A stretch of 64,000 nucleotides of DNA from Microbispora sp. ZYX-F-249 (GTDB lineage: Bacteria > Actinomycetota > Actinomycetes > Streptosporangiales > Streptosporangiaceae): contig NZ_JBDJAW010000005.1 of NCBI RefSeq assembly GCF_039649665.1, positions 186,001 through 250,000 on the forward strand, in the 5' to 3' direction. Each line of letters starts with the position of its first letter. Position 1 is the stretch's first letter. The notes below the pieces were generated by a model, which saw nothing but the letters and a program-made list of their open reading frames with translations, was not told where the DNA came from and made no database searches. The position numbers and the translations under genes were made by a program. This document shows, piece by piece, positions 25,549-33,313 of this stretch.

Positions 25549-27042
25549 ATGACCGAACCCCTGGTCGTCCGCGTGTCCCGACGCACGGCCCTGACCGCCG
25601 CCGGCGTCGTGACGTTCCTGCTGTGCCTTGCCGGGTTCGTTCCTGCCGGGTTCGTCCCGGCCGGGCCGGCCTCGGCCGCCGAGGGCCCGCTCGCCACCGC
25701 CTTCACGCGGGCGGCGGCGGACCACGGCGTCCCCCGCGACCTGCTCGTCGCGCTCGCCTACGCCGAGACCCACCTCGACGGCCACGACGGCAGGCCGAGC
25801 GCGAGCGGCGGGTACGGCGTGGCGCACCTGGTCAGCAACCCCACGCAGCACACCCTGGAGGAGGCGGCGCGGCTCACCGGCGTCCCGGTCGCCTCGCTGA
25901 GAACCGACGACGCGGCCAACGTCGCGGGCGCGGCGGCCGTCCTGCGGGCCAGGGCCGACGCCCTGGGCCTGGACGCCGCCGCCCGCGCCGACGCCGGACG
26001 TTGGTACACCGCCGTCGCGCGGTACGGCGGGGCGAGCGCGCCCGAGGTCGCCCGGTTGTACGCGGACGCCGTCTACGAACTGCTGTCGGCCGGGTTCACC
26101 GCGCGGACGCCGGCGGGTGAGACGATCACCGTCGCCGCCCGCCCGGTCGCCCCGGACCGGGGAGCCCTCGCGGGCGCCCGCGACCTGGACCGGCCGGACA
26201 ACCGCACGCTCGCCACGGCGGCCGTCGACTACCCCGGCGCGACGTGGGTGGCGGCGAGCACCGCCAACTACGCGGTGTCCGACCGGCCGGCGAGCGACTC
26301 GATCGACCGCATCGTCATCCACGTCACTCAGGGCTCGTACGCCGGGACGATCTCCTGGTTCCAGAACCCCGCCGCGCAGGTGTCGGCGCACTACGTCGTA
26401 CGGTCCTCCGACGGCGCGGTCACCCAGATGGTGCGGGAGAAGGACCGGGCCTGGCACGCGGGCAACTCCGACTACAACCACCACTCGGTCGGCATCGAGC
26501 ACGAGGGCTACGTGGACGACGCGTCCTGGTTCACCGACGCGATGTACCGCTCCTCGGCCGCCCTCGTCCGCTCCATCGCCAATCGGTACGGCATCCCCAA
26601 GGACCGGTCGCACATCGTGGGACACAACCAGGTCCCCGGGAGCAACCACACCGATCCCGGGCCGCACTGGGACTGGAACACGTACATGCGGTACGTCACG
26701 GGCGGCGGCGGGACCGGCAACCCGTACACGCCGGAGCAGGTGTGCGGCGCGGGCTACTCCGTGATCGACTCGGCCGCCCTCGGCACGGCGGGCACGGTCT
26801 ACCTGCTCTACAACTCCGGCAACGGCTACAACTGCGTGGTCACGCTGAAGAAGACGTCGCTGGGCACGGCCACCGCGACCAGCGCCTACCTGGAGGTCCA
26901 GGGCAGGAGCCGGGTGACCGACTCCGGCGACTACGGCTACTACGCCGGACCGGTCCGGGCGGCCGCGGCCGACAAGTGCGTGAAGTGGGGCGGCAAGGCC
27001 GGGTCGTCCGGCTACGACAGCCCCTTCGAGCACTGCGGCTGA
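25549..27042 (+). CDS. Secreted lytic transglycosylase-like / N-acetylmuramoyl-L-alanine amidase
   Basis: 497 residues. The ATG lies 5 bp after the M23 gene. An N-terminal twin-arginine-like segment (VSRRTALTAAGVVTFLL) acts as signal or anchor. Residues about 50-175 resemble an SLT-type lysozyme fold (PRDLLVALAYAETHLDG, SGGYGVAHL). Residues about 230-385 are an Amidase_2/PGRP domain: RIVIHVTQGSYAGTISWFQ, AHYVVRSSDGAVTQMV, WHAGNSDYNHHSVGIEHEG and HTDPGPHWDW, carrying the zinc histidines. The last ~100 residues repeat the C-terminal domain of the upstream peptidase. The pair would cut glycan stems and peptide bridges together during growth, sporulation or attack on other cells. Confidence 0.92.
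   Translation: MTEPLVVRVSRRTALTAAGVVTFLLCLAGFVPAGFVPAGPASAAEGPLATAFTRAAADHGVPRDLLVALAYAETHLDGHDGRPSASGGYGVAHLVSNPTQHTLEEAARLTGVPVASLRTDDAANVAGAAAVLRARADALGLDAAARADAGRWYTAVARYGGASAPEVARLYADAVYELLSAGFTARTPAGETITVAARPVAPDRGALAGARDLDRPDNRTLATAAVDYPGATWVAASTANYAVSDRPASDSIDRIVIHVTQGSYAGTISWFQNPAAQVSAHYVVRSSDGAVTQMVREKDRAWHAGNSDYNHHSVGIEHEGYVDDASWFTDAMYRSSAALVRSIANRYGIPKDRSHIVGHNQVPGSNHTDPGPHWDWNTYMRYVTGGGGTGNPYTPEQVCGAGYSVIDSAALGTAGTVYLLYNSGNGYNCVVTLKKTSLGTATATSAYLEVQGRSRVTDSGDYGYYAGPVRAAAADKCVKWGGKAGSSGYDSPFEHCG
26761..27042 (+). repeat. Duplicated C-terminal domain sequence, copy 2
   Basis: Partner of 25262-25543. The encoded domain (VIDSAALGTAGTVYLLYNSG to FEHCG) probably targets the enzymes to the wall. 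Confidence 0.9.
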
Positions 27043-27062
27043 CCGCTTCCGGCGGCGTCCCG

Positions 27063-27094
27063 GGGCCCTCGCGCGCCGCACCGCGCGGGGGCCC
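27063..27094 (+). terminator. Hairpin after the cell-wall hydrolase operon
   Basis: The arms GGGCCCTCGCGCG and CGCGCGGGGGCCC pair with one wobble around a 6-base loop, 20 bp after the amidase stop. There is no strong T-run, as is common in actinomycete terminators. Confidence 0.6.
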
Positions 27095-27232
27095 TCCCGC
27101 ATGGACTGGGAGATTTCTGAGAGCTTGGGCTCCGCGGGGTGTAGAGCCCGCAGGGCGGGCATTAAGGGCCTGATCCGGCACCTTCGTGGGCGGCTCATGC
27201 CCGCGGGGCCCACCCTCACCCAGAGGACATCG

Positions 27233-27523
27233 ATGAGCGACCAGCCGCCCGAGTGGGCGAGAAATCTTGAGAAAGCGGCGATCGAGGCGGCCAGGGCCGT
27301 CGAACGCGCCGGCCGTGCCCTCGGTAAGGCGGTGGAGCAGGCACAGCGCACCGCCAAGGCCCAGGCGGCGATGGCGGCCGCCTACCAGGCGGACCTCGAG
27401 GCGCTGGAGAAGGTGCTTCGGGCCCTTCCCGCCGAGCAGGTCAGGGACATCTCGGCGGCCGCGGCGGTGGTGACGGCGACCGCCGACCAGGTGCTCACCC
27501 AGACGCCGAAGGACGACCGGTAG
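27233..27523 (+). CDS. Small helical protein of unknown function
   Basis: 96 residues. The ATG at 27233 follows AGAGGA. I do not recognise the family. The sequence is Ala/Glu/Gln-rich and should be almost entirely alpha-helical, with coiled-coil character (WARNLEKAAIEAARAVERAGRALGKAVEQAQRTAKAQAAMAAAYQ is the central stretch, given here only as its ends WARNLEKA and AAAYQ). It has no signal or membrane segment and no cysteine. It stands alone between the hydrolase terminator and a DnaA-box-like palindrome. Confidence 0.65.
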   Translation: MSDQPPEWARNLEKAAIEAARAVERAGRALGKAVEQAQRTAKAQAAMAAAYQADLEALEKVLRALPAEQVRDISAAAAVVTATADQVLTQTPKDDR

Positions 27524-27563
27524 GGCGTACGGCCCGCAGGCGTTCTCGCGGAACCGGCGCCGG

Positions 27564-27584
27564 TTGTCCACAGCCTGTGGACGA
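27564..27584. promoter_or_regulatory. Inverted pair of DnaA-box-like sequences
   Basis: TTGTCCACA (27564-27572) matches the high-GC actinobacterial DnaA box, and TGTGGACGA (27576-27584) is a second box (TCGTCCACA) in the opposite direction. The core GTCCACAG-C-CTGTGGAC is a perfect palindrome. It lies in a 165-bp gap upstream of dedA; there is no dnaA or dnaN gene, so this is not oriC. Confidence 0.45.
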
Positions 27585-27688
27585 CCGTACGGCCCCTCGA
27601 CCAGGCCCGCAGAGGTGGGCCGCCCCGGCGCGCGGGCCCGGTGGCGCACCTCACGCGGGTGGCCCTTCCGGCTTTTAGTGTCACTCCC

Positions 27689-28327
27689 ATGAACACGCCA
27701 GAACTCGGAGGAATCGCCGGGTGGGCGATGGAGCTCACCGAAAGCCTGGGCGCGCCGGGCGCCGGTGTGGCGATCGCCCTGGAGAACCTGTTCCCGCCGC
27801 TGCCCAGCGAGATCATCCTGCCGCTGGCGGGGTTCACCGCGTCGCGCGGGGACATGAGCCTGGTCGCCGCCCTCCTGTGGACGACCGCGGGCTCCGTCGT
27901 GGGCGCGCTCGCGCTGTACTGCGTGGGCGCGCTGCTCGGCCGGGAACGCACGCTGGCCCTCGCGCGGCGCCTGCCGCTGGTCAAGACCGCCGACATCGAG
28001 AAGGCGGAGGCGTGGTTCGCCCGGCACGGTGTCAAGGCGGTGTTCTTCGGGCGCATGGTCCCGGTCGTCCGCAGCCTGATATCGGTCCCCGCCGGCGTGG
28101 AACGCATGCCGATCGGCACCTTCCTCCTGTTCACCACGCTCGGCAGCCTGATCTGGAACACCGTGTTCGTGCTGGCGGGTTACCTGCTCGGCGAGAACTG
28201 GCACCTCGTCGAGGAGTACATGGGCATCGTGTCCAAGGTGGTCGTGGCGGCCGTCGTGCTCGTCGTCGTCCGGTTCGTGGCCGTACGGCTGCGAGAACGG
28301 CGTGGCCGGCACCACGACGTCCGCTGA
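27689..28327 (+). CDS. DedA family membrane protein
   Basis: 212 residues from an ATG at 27689. It has the DedA/SNARE-associated fold: ENLFPPLPSEIILPLAGF near residue 30, a glycine-rich second helix, FFGRMVPVVRSLISVPAGVERMP with the conserved Arg/Pro motif, and four to five membrane helices. DedA proteins act in lipid flipping (undecaprenyl phosphate, phosphatidylethanolamine) and membrane potential maintenance. The C-terminus is short and basic (RLRERRGRHHDVR). It appears to be monocistronic. Confidence 0.9.
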   Translation: MNTPELGGIAGWAMELTESLGAPGAGVAIALENLFPPLPSEIILPLAGFTASRGDMSLVAALLWTTAGSVVGALALYCVGALLGRERTLALARRLPLVKTADIEKAEAWFARHGVKAVFFGRMVPVVRSLISVPAGVERMPIGTFLLFTTLGSLIWNTVFVLAGYLLGENWHLVEEYMGIVSKVVVAAVVLVVVRFVAVRLRERRGRHHDVR

Positions 28328-28408
28328 CCGGCCGCTTCCCGCCCGGGGACGGGCCGGCGCGCCGGCCGGGCACGAGACTCGGCCGGCGCGGCGCGTCGGC
28401 GGGGTGTG

Positions 28409-29140
28409 CTAACCCAGGTGCCGTGCGAAGAACCGCAGCGAGCTGCCGGTCTCGAACTCGGGTATCTCCCCGTGCTTGCCGGGGTTGGCGTGCAGCGTCT
28501 TGCCTGCCGACCCCAGAGCGTCGAACAGTGCCAGGCCCCGGGCCCGGGGCACCTGGTCGTCGTCCCACTGGAGCAGGAACCGCACCGGGACGGTGACCCG
28601 GGCGGCGGCCTCTGCCAGCCCGTCCACGCCGAGCAGGCCCAGCACCGCCGCGCGGACCCGGGGCTCCGCGGCGACGAAGGGGAGACCGAGCCCGCAGCCC
28701 ATCGACATGCCCCAGTAACCCACGGGGCCGGCGCCGACGACATCGAGTTCCCGCACCGCGGTCAGGACCGCCTGCCATTCCGGGACGGCCTGACCGGCCA
28801 GGAACGTGTGCATGGCGGCGAGGCGCGGAGCGACGTCCCCACCCTCGGCCATGGCGGCCCGCAGTTCGGCCAGGACCCGGATGAATTCCTCGGTCTTCGG
28901 CCGGTCGCCGTGGCCCGGCGCGTCCACCGCGACGACCGCGAAGCCGCCCTCGGTGACGAAGCGGTGCGCGCGGGCCACGATGCCCGGGGCTTTCTTGTGC
29001 TGCCCGCCGCCGTGACCCATCAGGATCAGGGGCCGAGCCCCGGCGGCGCCTTCCGGCGTCCACAGCACACCGGGGATCTCGCCGAGGATGAACAGCTGTT
29101 CGGTGACGCCGTCGGACGACGTCCGGGAGATGAAGCGCAA
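28409..29140 (-). CDS. Alpha/beta hydrolase (dienelactone hydrolase-like)
   Basis: 243 residues. The only possible start is a TTG at 29140 because a TAA lies just upstream. The alpha/beta-hydrolase fold shows ILMGHGGGQHKKAPGI (oxyanion region), the nucleophile elbow GYWGMSMGCG with Ser, an acid in LLQWDDDQVPRARG and the catalytic His in NPGKHGEIPEFE. From memory it resembles uncharacterised dienelactone-hydrolase-type esterases found in actinomycetes. The substrate is unknown. It is convergent with dedA. Confidence 0.8.
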   Translation of the reverse strand: MRFISRTSSDGVTEQLFILGEIPGVLWTPEGAAGARPLILMGHGGGQHKKAPGIVARAHRFVTEGGFAVVAVDAPGHGDRPKTEEFIRVLAELRAAMAEGGDVAPRLAAMHTFLAGQAVPEWQAVLTAVRELDVVGAGPVGYWGMSMGCGLGLPFVAAEPRVRAAVLGLLGVDGLAEAAARVTVPVRFLLQWDDDQVPRARGLALFDALGSAGKTLHANPGKHGEIPEFETGSSLRFFARHLG

Positions 29141-29349
29141 AGCGTTACACGCCTTTCGGGATGCCTTCTTCGGGCGCTCCCTAGACCATGCGACGGAGGG
29201 AGCCCCGACCTGTCACAGCGTTGATCGGTCTCACCTCCTCGGATCGCAGCGGCGCACGGCGACGCCGAACGTACCACCGGGCCTCGCGGATCTCCCAGTG
29301 ATTTTCGGCCGGCCCGCGTACGGCTCCGGTGGTTCCCCTGCCGAGAGGG

Positions 29350-30258
29350 TCAGCGTCGCGGGGCGAGGTCCGCGCGCCCGGCCGCGGCGACCACCGAGAC
29401 CCAGGCCATGGCGACCAGCACGCCGGCGCACAGGGTGAGGGAGCCGGCCCGGCCGCCGGACATGGCCCAGGCGTTGCCGAGCAGCAGAGCCAGGCCGCTG
29501 AGACGGGAGACGACGGCGTGCCCGCCACGCCCCGCGCGGGCGAAGTGCCGGCCGAGGACGAAGCAGGCCGCGATGAGCGCGGTGAAGGCCACCGATCCGG
29601 CCGCCATGTGCAGCATCGCGTGCCAGCTCATCCCGCCCGGGGCTCCCAGCGGGGTGCCCGCGGGGAAGCCGTCCCCCGGGTCCATGACGAAGACCCCGGC
29701 CGCCGCGAGCCCGGCGCCCTCGACGAGCAGCAGCCGTGGCGCCCAGGTCCCTCCGGGGGTGCCGCGCATGGCCCTGCGCAGTCCGATCGCCCCGGCGACC
29801 GTCAGCACGGCGGTGATCCAGAAGTTGCCGATCTGCAGCCAGCCGAGGTCACCGGTGCTCAGCATGCTCAGCGGGTGACGGAGCAGGTCGAACCCCTCCC
29901 GGGTCAACGCCTGCGCCAGCGAGACGATCCCGAAGACGGGCGTGCTGAGCACGGCGCAGGTGAGCAGCGCACGCGTCGACCTCGTCGAGGCCGGCGCGGC
30001 GCGCCGTGCGGCCGCCGTGCCCCCGTCGCCGCCGCGGGAATCCGGGCCCGCCGGCGCGGCGACGCCGCCGGTCGCCCCCACCCCGCGACGGCCGGTGGCG
30101 GTCGCGGCCCGGGCGGCGGTGGGCGGCGCGTCCGGCTGCGGCGTGGCCTGGAGCATGGGCTGAGCGGTGGGCTGCGCGGTGGGCTGAGCGGTGGGCTGCG
30201 CGGTGGGCTGAGCGGTGGGCTGCGCGGTGGGCTGCGCGGTGGGCTGCGCGGTGGTCAT
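29350..30258 (-). CDS. DUF998 family membrane protein with N-terminal TAQP repeats
   Basis: 302 residues. The ATG at 30258 follows AAGGGA. Residues about 3-35 are eight TAQP tetrapeptides from a 12-bp DNA repeat, then a Pro/Ala/Gly-rich linker to about residue 95. The rest has six hydrophobic helices typical of DUF998: ALLTCAVLSTPVFGIVSLAQALTREGFD, HPLSMLSTGDLGWLQIGNF, FVMDPGDGFPAGTP and MSWHAMLHMAAGSVAF are its marks (each shown as separate motifs). The function of DUF998 is unknown. It is divergent from the YciI/ECF42 operon, a common neighbourhood in my memory. Confidence 0.8.
   Translation of the reverse strand: MTTAQPTAQPTAQPTAQPTAQPTAQPTAQPTAQPMLQATPQPDAPPTAARAATATGRRGVGATGGVAAPAGPDSRGGDGGTAAARRAAPASTRSTRALLTCAVLSTPVFGIVSLAQALTREGFDLLRHPLSMLSTGDLGWLQIGNFWITAVLTVAGAIGLRRAMRGTPGGTWAPRLLLVEGAGLAAAGVFVMDPGDGFPAGTPLGAPGGMSWHAMLHMAAGSVAFTALIAACFVLGRHFARAGRGGHAVVSRLSGLALLLGNAWAMSGGRAGSLTLCAGVLVAMAWVSVVAAAGRADLAPRR
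30157..30252 (-). repeat. Eight-copy 12-bp tandem repeat (TAQP)
   Basis: Eight units of gggctg(a/c)gcggt in the coding start of the DUF998 gene. Alternating a/c at the seventh base in the first six units suggests doubling of a 24-bp unit. Confidence 0.9.
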
Positions 30259-30595
30259 GGCCGTTCCCTTCGTCGGTGTCCGGTCCTCGTGCCGGCTCGG
30301 GTGTCCCGGCCGGTGTGTCGTCCGGCCTCGCTTACGCGTCGAACGGCCGCCGCGCGCTTCGACCACCTGCCGGATCCGCCTCCTGCTCTCCCCCGCCGAC
30401 CTGCGGCGCGAGCGGGGGGACGCGCATTCCCTGTCACCTGCGCATTCCCTGTCACATCGCGGCGAAGGCCCTGGTCAGGGCGTGTCAGGATCGGAGTCCG
30501 TCGATCACTGCCCCTCCCGTACGACGTGTAGGTGACGGCGGGCACCGGCGACCGGCCCCCGCCGGCCACAGGATCAGGAAGAAGGAGAACGACCG
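30259..30595. other. Divergent intergenic region with an 18-bp-period repeat
   Basis: About 340 bp without a gene. GCATTCCCTGTCAC occurs at 30424-30437 and again at 30442-30455, about 140-170 bp upstream of the YciI gene. It may bind a regulator twice on one face of the helix. No clear promoter was found. Confidence 0.5.
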
Positions 30596-30943
30596 ATGCG
30601 GTTTCTGATGACCACCAAGGGCACCGACCCGAACCCGGACGCGGCGATGCTGGCCGAGATGGGCGCCTTCATCGAGGAGATGACCAGGGCCGGCGTGCTG
30701 CTGGCCACGGGCGGGCTGGAGCCGGGCGTGCGGATGGTCTCCTCGGCCGGAGAGGTCACCGTGACCGACGGCCCCTTCACCGAGGCCAAGGAGGCGATCG
30801 TCAGCTTCGCCCTGATCGAGGCGCGGTCCCGTGAGGAGGCCGTGGAGCTGGCCCGCCGCTTCTGGCGGATCGTCGGCGACGGCGAGGGCATGGTCCAGCA
30901 GGTGTTCGGCCCCGAGGACGTGCCCGGGCCCGGCCCCCGCTGA
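30596..30943 (+). CDS. YciI/DGPF-domain protein
   Basis: 115 residues. The ATG at 30596 is preceded by AAGGAG. It is a ferredoxin-like fold of the YCII family: MRFLMTTKGTD, MGAFIEEMTRAGVLLATGGL and the DGPF signature in VTVTDGPFTEAKEAIVSFALIE. Genes for DGPF proteins are regularly linked to ECF42 sigma factors, as here, 48 bp upstream. The biochemical role is unclear; a catalytic or ligand-binding role has been proposed for the family. Confidence 0.92.
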   Translation: MRFLMTTKGTDPNPDAAMLAEMGAFIEEMTRAGVLLATGGLEPGVRMVSSAGEVTVTDGPFTEAKEAIVSFALIEARSREEAVELARRFWRIVGDGEGMVQQVFGPEDVPGPGPR

Positions 30944-30991
30944 CCTACGCGCCGGGTTGCGCGGCGGGCGGGCCGGTGCTGTCATCGACCG

Positions 30992-33313
30992 ATGACGTCC
31001 CTGGACGCCCATCGCGTCGTGGACGCGGTCTGGAAGATGGAGTCCGCGAGGATCGTCGCTGGCCTCGTACGGATGGTCGGCGACGTGGGCCGGGCGGAGG
31101 AACTGGCCCAGGACGCGGTCCTCGCCGCACTGGAACAGTGGCCGGAGGCGGGCGTCCCGGACAACCCGGGCGCCTGGCTCATGGCCATCGCCAAGCGGCG
31201 CGCCGTCGACCACCTGCGCCGGGAGGAGCGGCGCGACCGCGGTCAGGAGCGGCTCGCCCACGATCTCGTCACCCACGCGGACGACGGCGCCCGGGACGTG
31301 GACGGCGTGCTGGGCGCGCTCGACGGCGAGGTCGGCGACGACGTCCTCCGGCTGATGTTCGTCTCCTGTCATCCGGTGCTGTCCACCGAGGCCCGGGTGG
31401 CGCTCACGCTGCGCCTGATCGGCGGTCTGCGGACCGACGAGATCGCGCGTGCCTTCCTCGTCGCCGAGAGCGCCGTCGCCCAGCGGATCGTGCGGGCCAA
31501 GCGGGCTCTCGCCGGCGCGCGGGTCCCCTTCGAGGTTCCGTCGGGGCCGGAACGGGCGGCCCGGCTGGCGTCGGTACTCGAAGTGATCTATCTGGTGTTC
31601 AACGAGGGATACGCGGCCACGGCGGGCGCCGACCTGATGCGGCCGTCCCTCTGCCTGGAGGCGCTGCGCCTGGGCCGCGTCCTGGCCGAGCTGACCCCGG
31701 GCGAGGCCGAGGTGCACGGCCTGGTCGCGCTGATGGAGTTGCAGCAGTCGCGCGCGGCCGCGCGCACCGGCCCGTCGGGAGAGCCAGTGCCGCTGCACGA
31801 GCAGAACCGCGGGCGCTGGGACCCGCTGCTCATCCGGCGCGGCTTCGCGGCGCTGCTGCGGGCCCGGGAGTCCGGCGGCCCCCTCGGCCCGTACGTGCTG
31901 CAGGCGGCCATCGCGGCCTGCCACGCGCGGGCCGCCACGCCGGAGGAGACCGACTGGCCGCAGGTCGCGGCGCTGTACGAGGCCCTCGTGAGGGTGCTGC
32001 CCACACCCGTCGTCCAGCTCAACCGCGCGGTCGCGCTCGCCATGGCCTACGGGCCGCGCGCCGGTCTCACGCTGGTGGAGACGCTGACCGGGGAGCCCGC
32101 GCTCAAGGGGTATCACCTGCTGCCCGCCGTACGCGGGGACCTGCTGGCCCGGCTCGGGCGGCACGGCGAGGCCCGGGCGGAGTTCGACCGCGCGGCGTCC
32201 CTCACCCGCAACGCCGCGGAACGGGCGGTGCTGCTGCGCCGGGCCGCGGCCTGCGCCGGGGACGCCGGACCTGCGGAGGCGGTAAAGGCCGGTCGGACCG
32301 GGCAGGCCGGCCCCGCGAGGACCGCGGACACCAGGGGCGCCGGAGAGGCCGGGGAGGTCGTGAAGGCCGGTCGGACCGGGCAGGCCGGCCCCGCGAGGAC
32401 CGCGCGGGTCACCGCGGCCACGCCGGGCGGCCGGCGGTCGGCGGGTGCGGGAGTCACGCTCGGCGACGCCATGCGGCTTTTCCTCGCGCGCCCCGGCCTG
32501 AGCGCCGGCACCGTCCGCTCCTACGACCAGACCCTGTCACGGCTGTGCCGGCACCTCGGCGGGGAATTCCCGCTGCGGGACGTGACGTCCCACCTGGTCG
32601 CCGAGGTCTTCGCCGCCGCCTGGGGCACGGCGGCGGGCGCGACCTGGAACCGCCACCGCGCGGCGCTGCGGTCGTTCGCCTCGTGGGCGGCCGAGCACGG
32701 CTGGGCCGTCGCCGGCCTCGCCGCCGCGCTCGACCGGCGGCCCGAACCCCGCACCCGCACGCGCCCCATCGACCGGTCGCTGCTGCGGGCCCTGTGGGAG
32801 CGGCCGGAGACCCCGCTGCGCGAGCGCACGCTGTGGCTGCTGCTGTACGAGAGCGCGGCCCCGGCCGAATGGGCGCTCTCGCTCGACGTGGAGGACCTCG
32901 ACCTGCCGGGCATGCGCGGCGAGGTGAGGGCCAGGGCACACCGGCTGCGCTGGCAGTCCGGGACGGCGGCGCTCCTGCCCCTCCTCGTCGGGGACCGCCG
33001 CCGGGGACCGTTGTTCCTCGCCGACCGCAGACCGGGGCCGGGCCGCATGCCGCCGGCGGCCGACCTCTGCCCGCACACCGGCCGGGGCCGCCTTTCGTAC
33101 GAACGGGCGGAGTACCTGTTCAAACGGGCCACCAGGGACCTCGACCCGGAGAGCGGCGGCTACACGCTCCACCGCCTGCGCCACTCGCGCCTGGCGCATC
33201 TCGGCGAGGACGGCTGGTCCGCCCCGATGCTGATGTCCCTGTCCGGCCACACCGGCGCCCGGACCCTGCACGGGTTCGTCCGGGTGCCGCGACCTGCGGA
33301 TACCGTTTCCTGA
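30992..33313 (+). CDS. ECF42 sigma factor fused to a degenerate tyrosine-recombinase domain
   Basis: 773 residues from an ATG at 30992, one open frame. Residues about 10-75 are sigma region 2 (GRAEELAQDAVLAALEQWP, PGAWLMAIAKRRAVDHLRR). Residues about 125-165 are region 4 (LRTDEIARAFLVAESAVAQRIVRAKR). Then comes the long helical ECF42 extension (DUF6596 type, YLVFNEGYAA, HEQNRGRWD) to about 425. After a linker with a 42-bp DNA repeat, residues about 488-773 match a phage-type integrase: an SAM-like N-domain and HRLRHSRL (H727, R730), SGHTG (H753). The catalytic Tyr is Phe762 and the first Arg is Pro624, so strand cleavage is not expected. The domain may add DNA binding. Confidence 0.88.
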   Translation: MTSLDAHRVVDAVWKMESARIVAGLVRMVGDVGRAEELAQDAVLAALEQWPEAGVPDNPGAWLMAIAKRRAVDHLRREERRDRGQERLAHDLVTHADDGARDVDGVLGALDGEVGDDVLRLMFVSCHPVLSTEARVALTLRLIGGLRTDEIARAFLVAESAVAQRIVRAKRALAGARVPFEVPSGPERAARLASVLEVIYLVFNEGYAATAGADLMRPSLCLEALRLGRVLAELTPGEAEVHGLVALMELQQSRAAARTGPSGEPVPLHEQNRGRWDPLLIRRGFAALLRARESGGPLGPYVLQAAIAACHARAATPEETDWPQVAALYEALVRVLPTPVVQLNRAVALAMAYGPRAGLTLVETLTGEPALKGYHLLPAVRGDLLARLGRHGEARAEFDRAASLTRNAAERAVLLRRAAACAGDAGPAEAVKAGRTGQAGPARTADTRGAGEAGEVVKAGRTGQAGPARTARVTAATPGGRRSAGAGVTLGDAMRLFLARPGLSAGTVRSYDQTLSRLCRHLGGEFPLRDVTSHLVAEVFAAAWGTAAGATWNRHRAALRSFASWAAEHGWAVAGLAAALDRRPEPRTRTRPIDRSLLRALWERPETPLRERTLWLLLYESAAPAEWALSLDVEDLDLPGMRGEVRARAHRLRWQSGTAALLPLLVGDRRRGPLFLADRRPGPGRMPPAADLCPHTGRGRLSYERAEYLFKRATRDLDPESGGYTLHRLRHSRLAHLGEDGWSAPMLMSLSGHTGARTLHGFVRVPRPADTVS
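32285..32404 (+). repeat. 42-bp direct repeat in the sigma-integrase linker
   Basis: Bases 32285-32326 and 32363-32404 are identical, with a period of 78 bp (26 codons), so the frame is kept. They encode KAGRTGQAGPARTA twice. The duplication lies exactly at the junction between the sigma part and the integrase-like part. Confidence 0.9.

Noticed and set aside
27564-27584. Possible replication origin.
   Set aside because: Only two DnaA boxes, no AT-rich unwinding region and no dnaA/dnaN or parAB genes beside it.
32461-33313. An active phage integrase with an attachment site.
   Set aside because: The nucleophilic Tyr and first catalytic Arg are missing, the domain is fused to a sigma factor, and no att-like repeat or other phage gene was seen.
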